From NCBI RefSeq assembly GCF_047807365.1, contig NZ_JBLOUI010000055.1, forward strand, positions 1-14,333: DNA of 14,333 nucleotides, written 5' to 3'. How positions within the stretch are numbered: the first letter of the stretch is position 1; every line of letters starts with the position of its first letter. Both the position numbers and the translations under genes were made by a program. Under the pieces are notes generated by a model, which worked only from the letters and a program-made list of their open reading frames with translations, ran no database searches and was not told the origin of the DNA. This stretch comes from Peptacetobacter sp900539645 (lineage in GTDB: Bacteria; Bacillota; Clostridia; Peptostreptococcales; Peptostreptococcaceae). This document shows, in pieces, positions 13,906-14,333 of the stretch.

Positions 13906-13934
13906 ATAATATCATTTTGTGAATTATATGTCCA
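13906..13934 (-). promoter_or_regulatory. Predicted promoter of apeA copy 2
   Basis: On the minus strand TGGACA (13934-13929), a 17-bp spacer and TATTAT (13911-13906) form a near-consensus sigma-A promoter. Transcription would start near 13899, giving a leader of about 70 bases that contains the inverted repeat at 13864-13881. Confidence 0.55.
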
Positions 13935-14220
13935 TATTATTTGTTTCTTTTTTTAATACTTTTTTATTATAAGTTTTATTTATTTTGGATATTTTTTGCA
14001 TTATATTTATTTTTTTCAGTTATTTATAGTAACAATATCTTTTTAATTTTAATTTTTTATTTATTTTAACATTAAATTATAAGTTTATTTACAATTTTTT
14101 TAAAATACATTTTCTATTTTAAAGTGTTATTTTTTCTATAACTTATTATTATAATTCATTTCATATTTATGCAAATTATTTTACAAATATGTAATAACTA
14201 CGCTAGTTAGGAGCTATATT
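13935..14220. other. AT-rich intergenic stretch, no gene seen
   Basis: No frame with a ribosome binding site is visible on either strand. A small palindrome (TAACTA-CGC-TAGTTA, 14195-14209) is the only ordered element, and its role is unknown. Confidence 0.5.
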
Positions 14221-14221
14221 T

Positions 14222-14273
14222 TTATAAAAAAATACTGCCATAGAACACCTTTAAAAGGTGTTCTTATGACAGT
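14222..14273 (-). terminator. Strong terminator of the right-edge gene
   Basis: On the minus strand a stem of about 19 bp with one bulge (ACTG...CACCTTT pairing with AAAGGTG...CAGT, 14273-14234) and a very short loop is followed by ATTTTTTTATAAAAA. It lies 16 bp after the stop codon of the partial frame at the window edge. Confidence 0.88.
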
Positions 14274-14280
14274 ACCTTTA

Positions 14281-14309
14281 ACTGACACCTAACGGTTGTC
14301 AGTTTTTTT
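14281..14309 (+). terminator. Possible plus-strand terminator overlapping the right-edge gene end
   Basis: ACTGACA (14281-14287) pairs with TGTCAGT (14297-14303), with two further inner C-G pairs, and seven T residues follow on the plus strand. No plus-strand gene is visible that would use it. The T run also corresponds to lysine codons of the minus-strand partial frame, so the match may be accidental. Confidence 0.3.
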
Positions 14310-14333
14310 GTATTCAAATTTAGCTCCACAATT
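14289..14333 (-). CDS. Partial C-terminal end of an unidentified protein, possibly zinc-ribbon
   Basis: The minus strand reads NCGAKFEYKKTDNR then a TAG stop, open to the window edge. CGAKFEY resembles the second half of a zinc-ribbon motif (CxxCGAKF), but the first cysteine pair would lie outside the window. A strong terminator follows 16 bp later, supporting a real gene end. Only 14 codons can be seen, so the identification is weak. Confidence 0.4.
   Translation of the reverse strand, partial: NCGAKFEYKKTDNR

Noticed and set aside
1..14333. CRISPR array, tRNA or rRNA genes
   Set aside because: No regularly spaced repeats, cloverleaf or rRNA-like conserved stretch was seen on either strand.

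Overview
The window is AT-rich and every convincing gene lies on the minus strand. Codon use, strong GGAGG ribosome binding sites and gene content suggest a low-GC Clostridia genome, plausibly Peptostreptococcaceae (the Clostridioides difficile neighbourhood). This is an inference from style and content, not a species identification.

Layout from left to right, with transcription running right to left: (1) the left edge carries a rho-independent terminator for an unseen plus-strand gene. (2) A MATE-family efflux pump (280-1662) follows, with its own promoter, an inverted-repeat operator and a terminator. (3) Positions 1663-2800 contain no protein gene. They hold a group I self-splicing intron of the IA type on the minus strand (about 1815-2405), with a recognisable P1-P9 core, a sigma-A-like promoter just upstream and a strong terminator just downstream. 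No exon protein and no intron-encoded protein are present. This is the most unusual item in the window. (4) A complete glucitol/sorbitol operon spans 2802-8419 in the order srlD (sorbitol-6-phosphate dehydrogenase), a PRD-type activator, srlM, srlA (IIC), srlE (IIB-containing), srlB (IIA) and a degenerate HPr-like gene. (5) A peptide-use block spans 8837-13826: two paralogous M18 aminopeptidases of the ApeA type flank a POT-family peptide transporter, each gene with its own promoter and terminator. (6) The right edge holds another minus-strand terminator and probably the last 14 codons of a further gene.

How the parts work together: sorbitol would enter through SrlA/SrlE/SrlB as sorbitol-6-phosphate, and SrlD would oxidise this to fructose-6-phosphate. 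The PRD regulator and SrlM would gate expression, probably through a perfect inverted repeat about 52 bp upstream of the predicted start of transcription. The POT transporter would bring in small peptides, and the two cytosolic metallo-aminopeptidases would hydrolyse them. The POT promoter carries a long palindrome and a candidate CcpA (cre) site, which suggests that peptide uptake is carbon-regulated.

Points that stand out: the orphan group I intron unit; the HPr-like protein that keeps His15 but has lost Arg17 and Ser46; the IIA protein with only one histidine; the regulator with most of its PRD histidines missing; and the POT protein lacking the usual ExxER motif.
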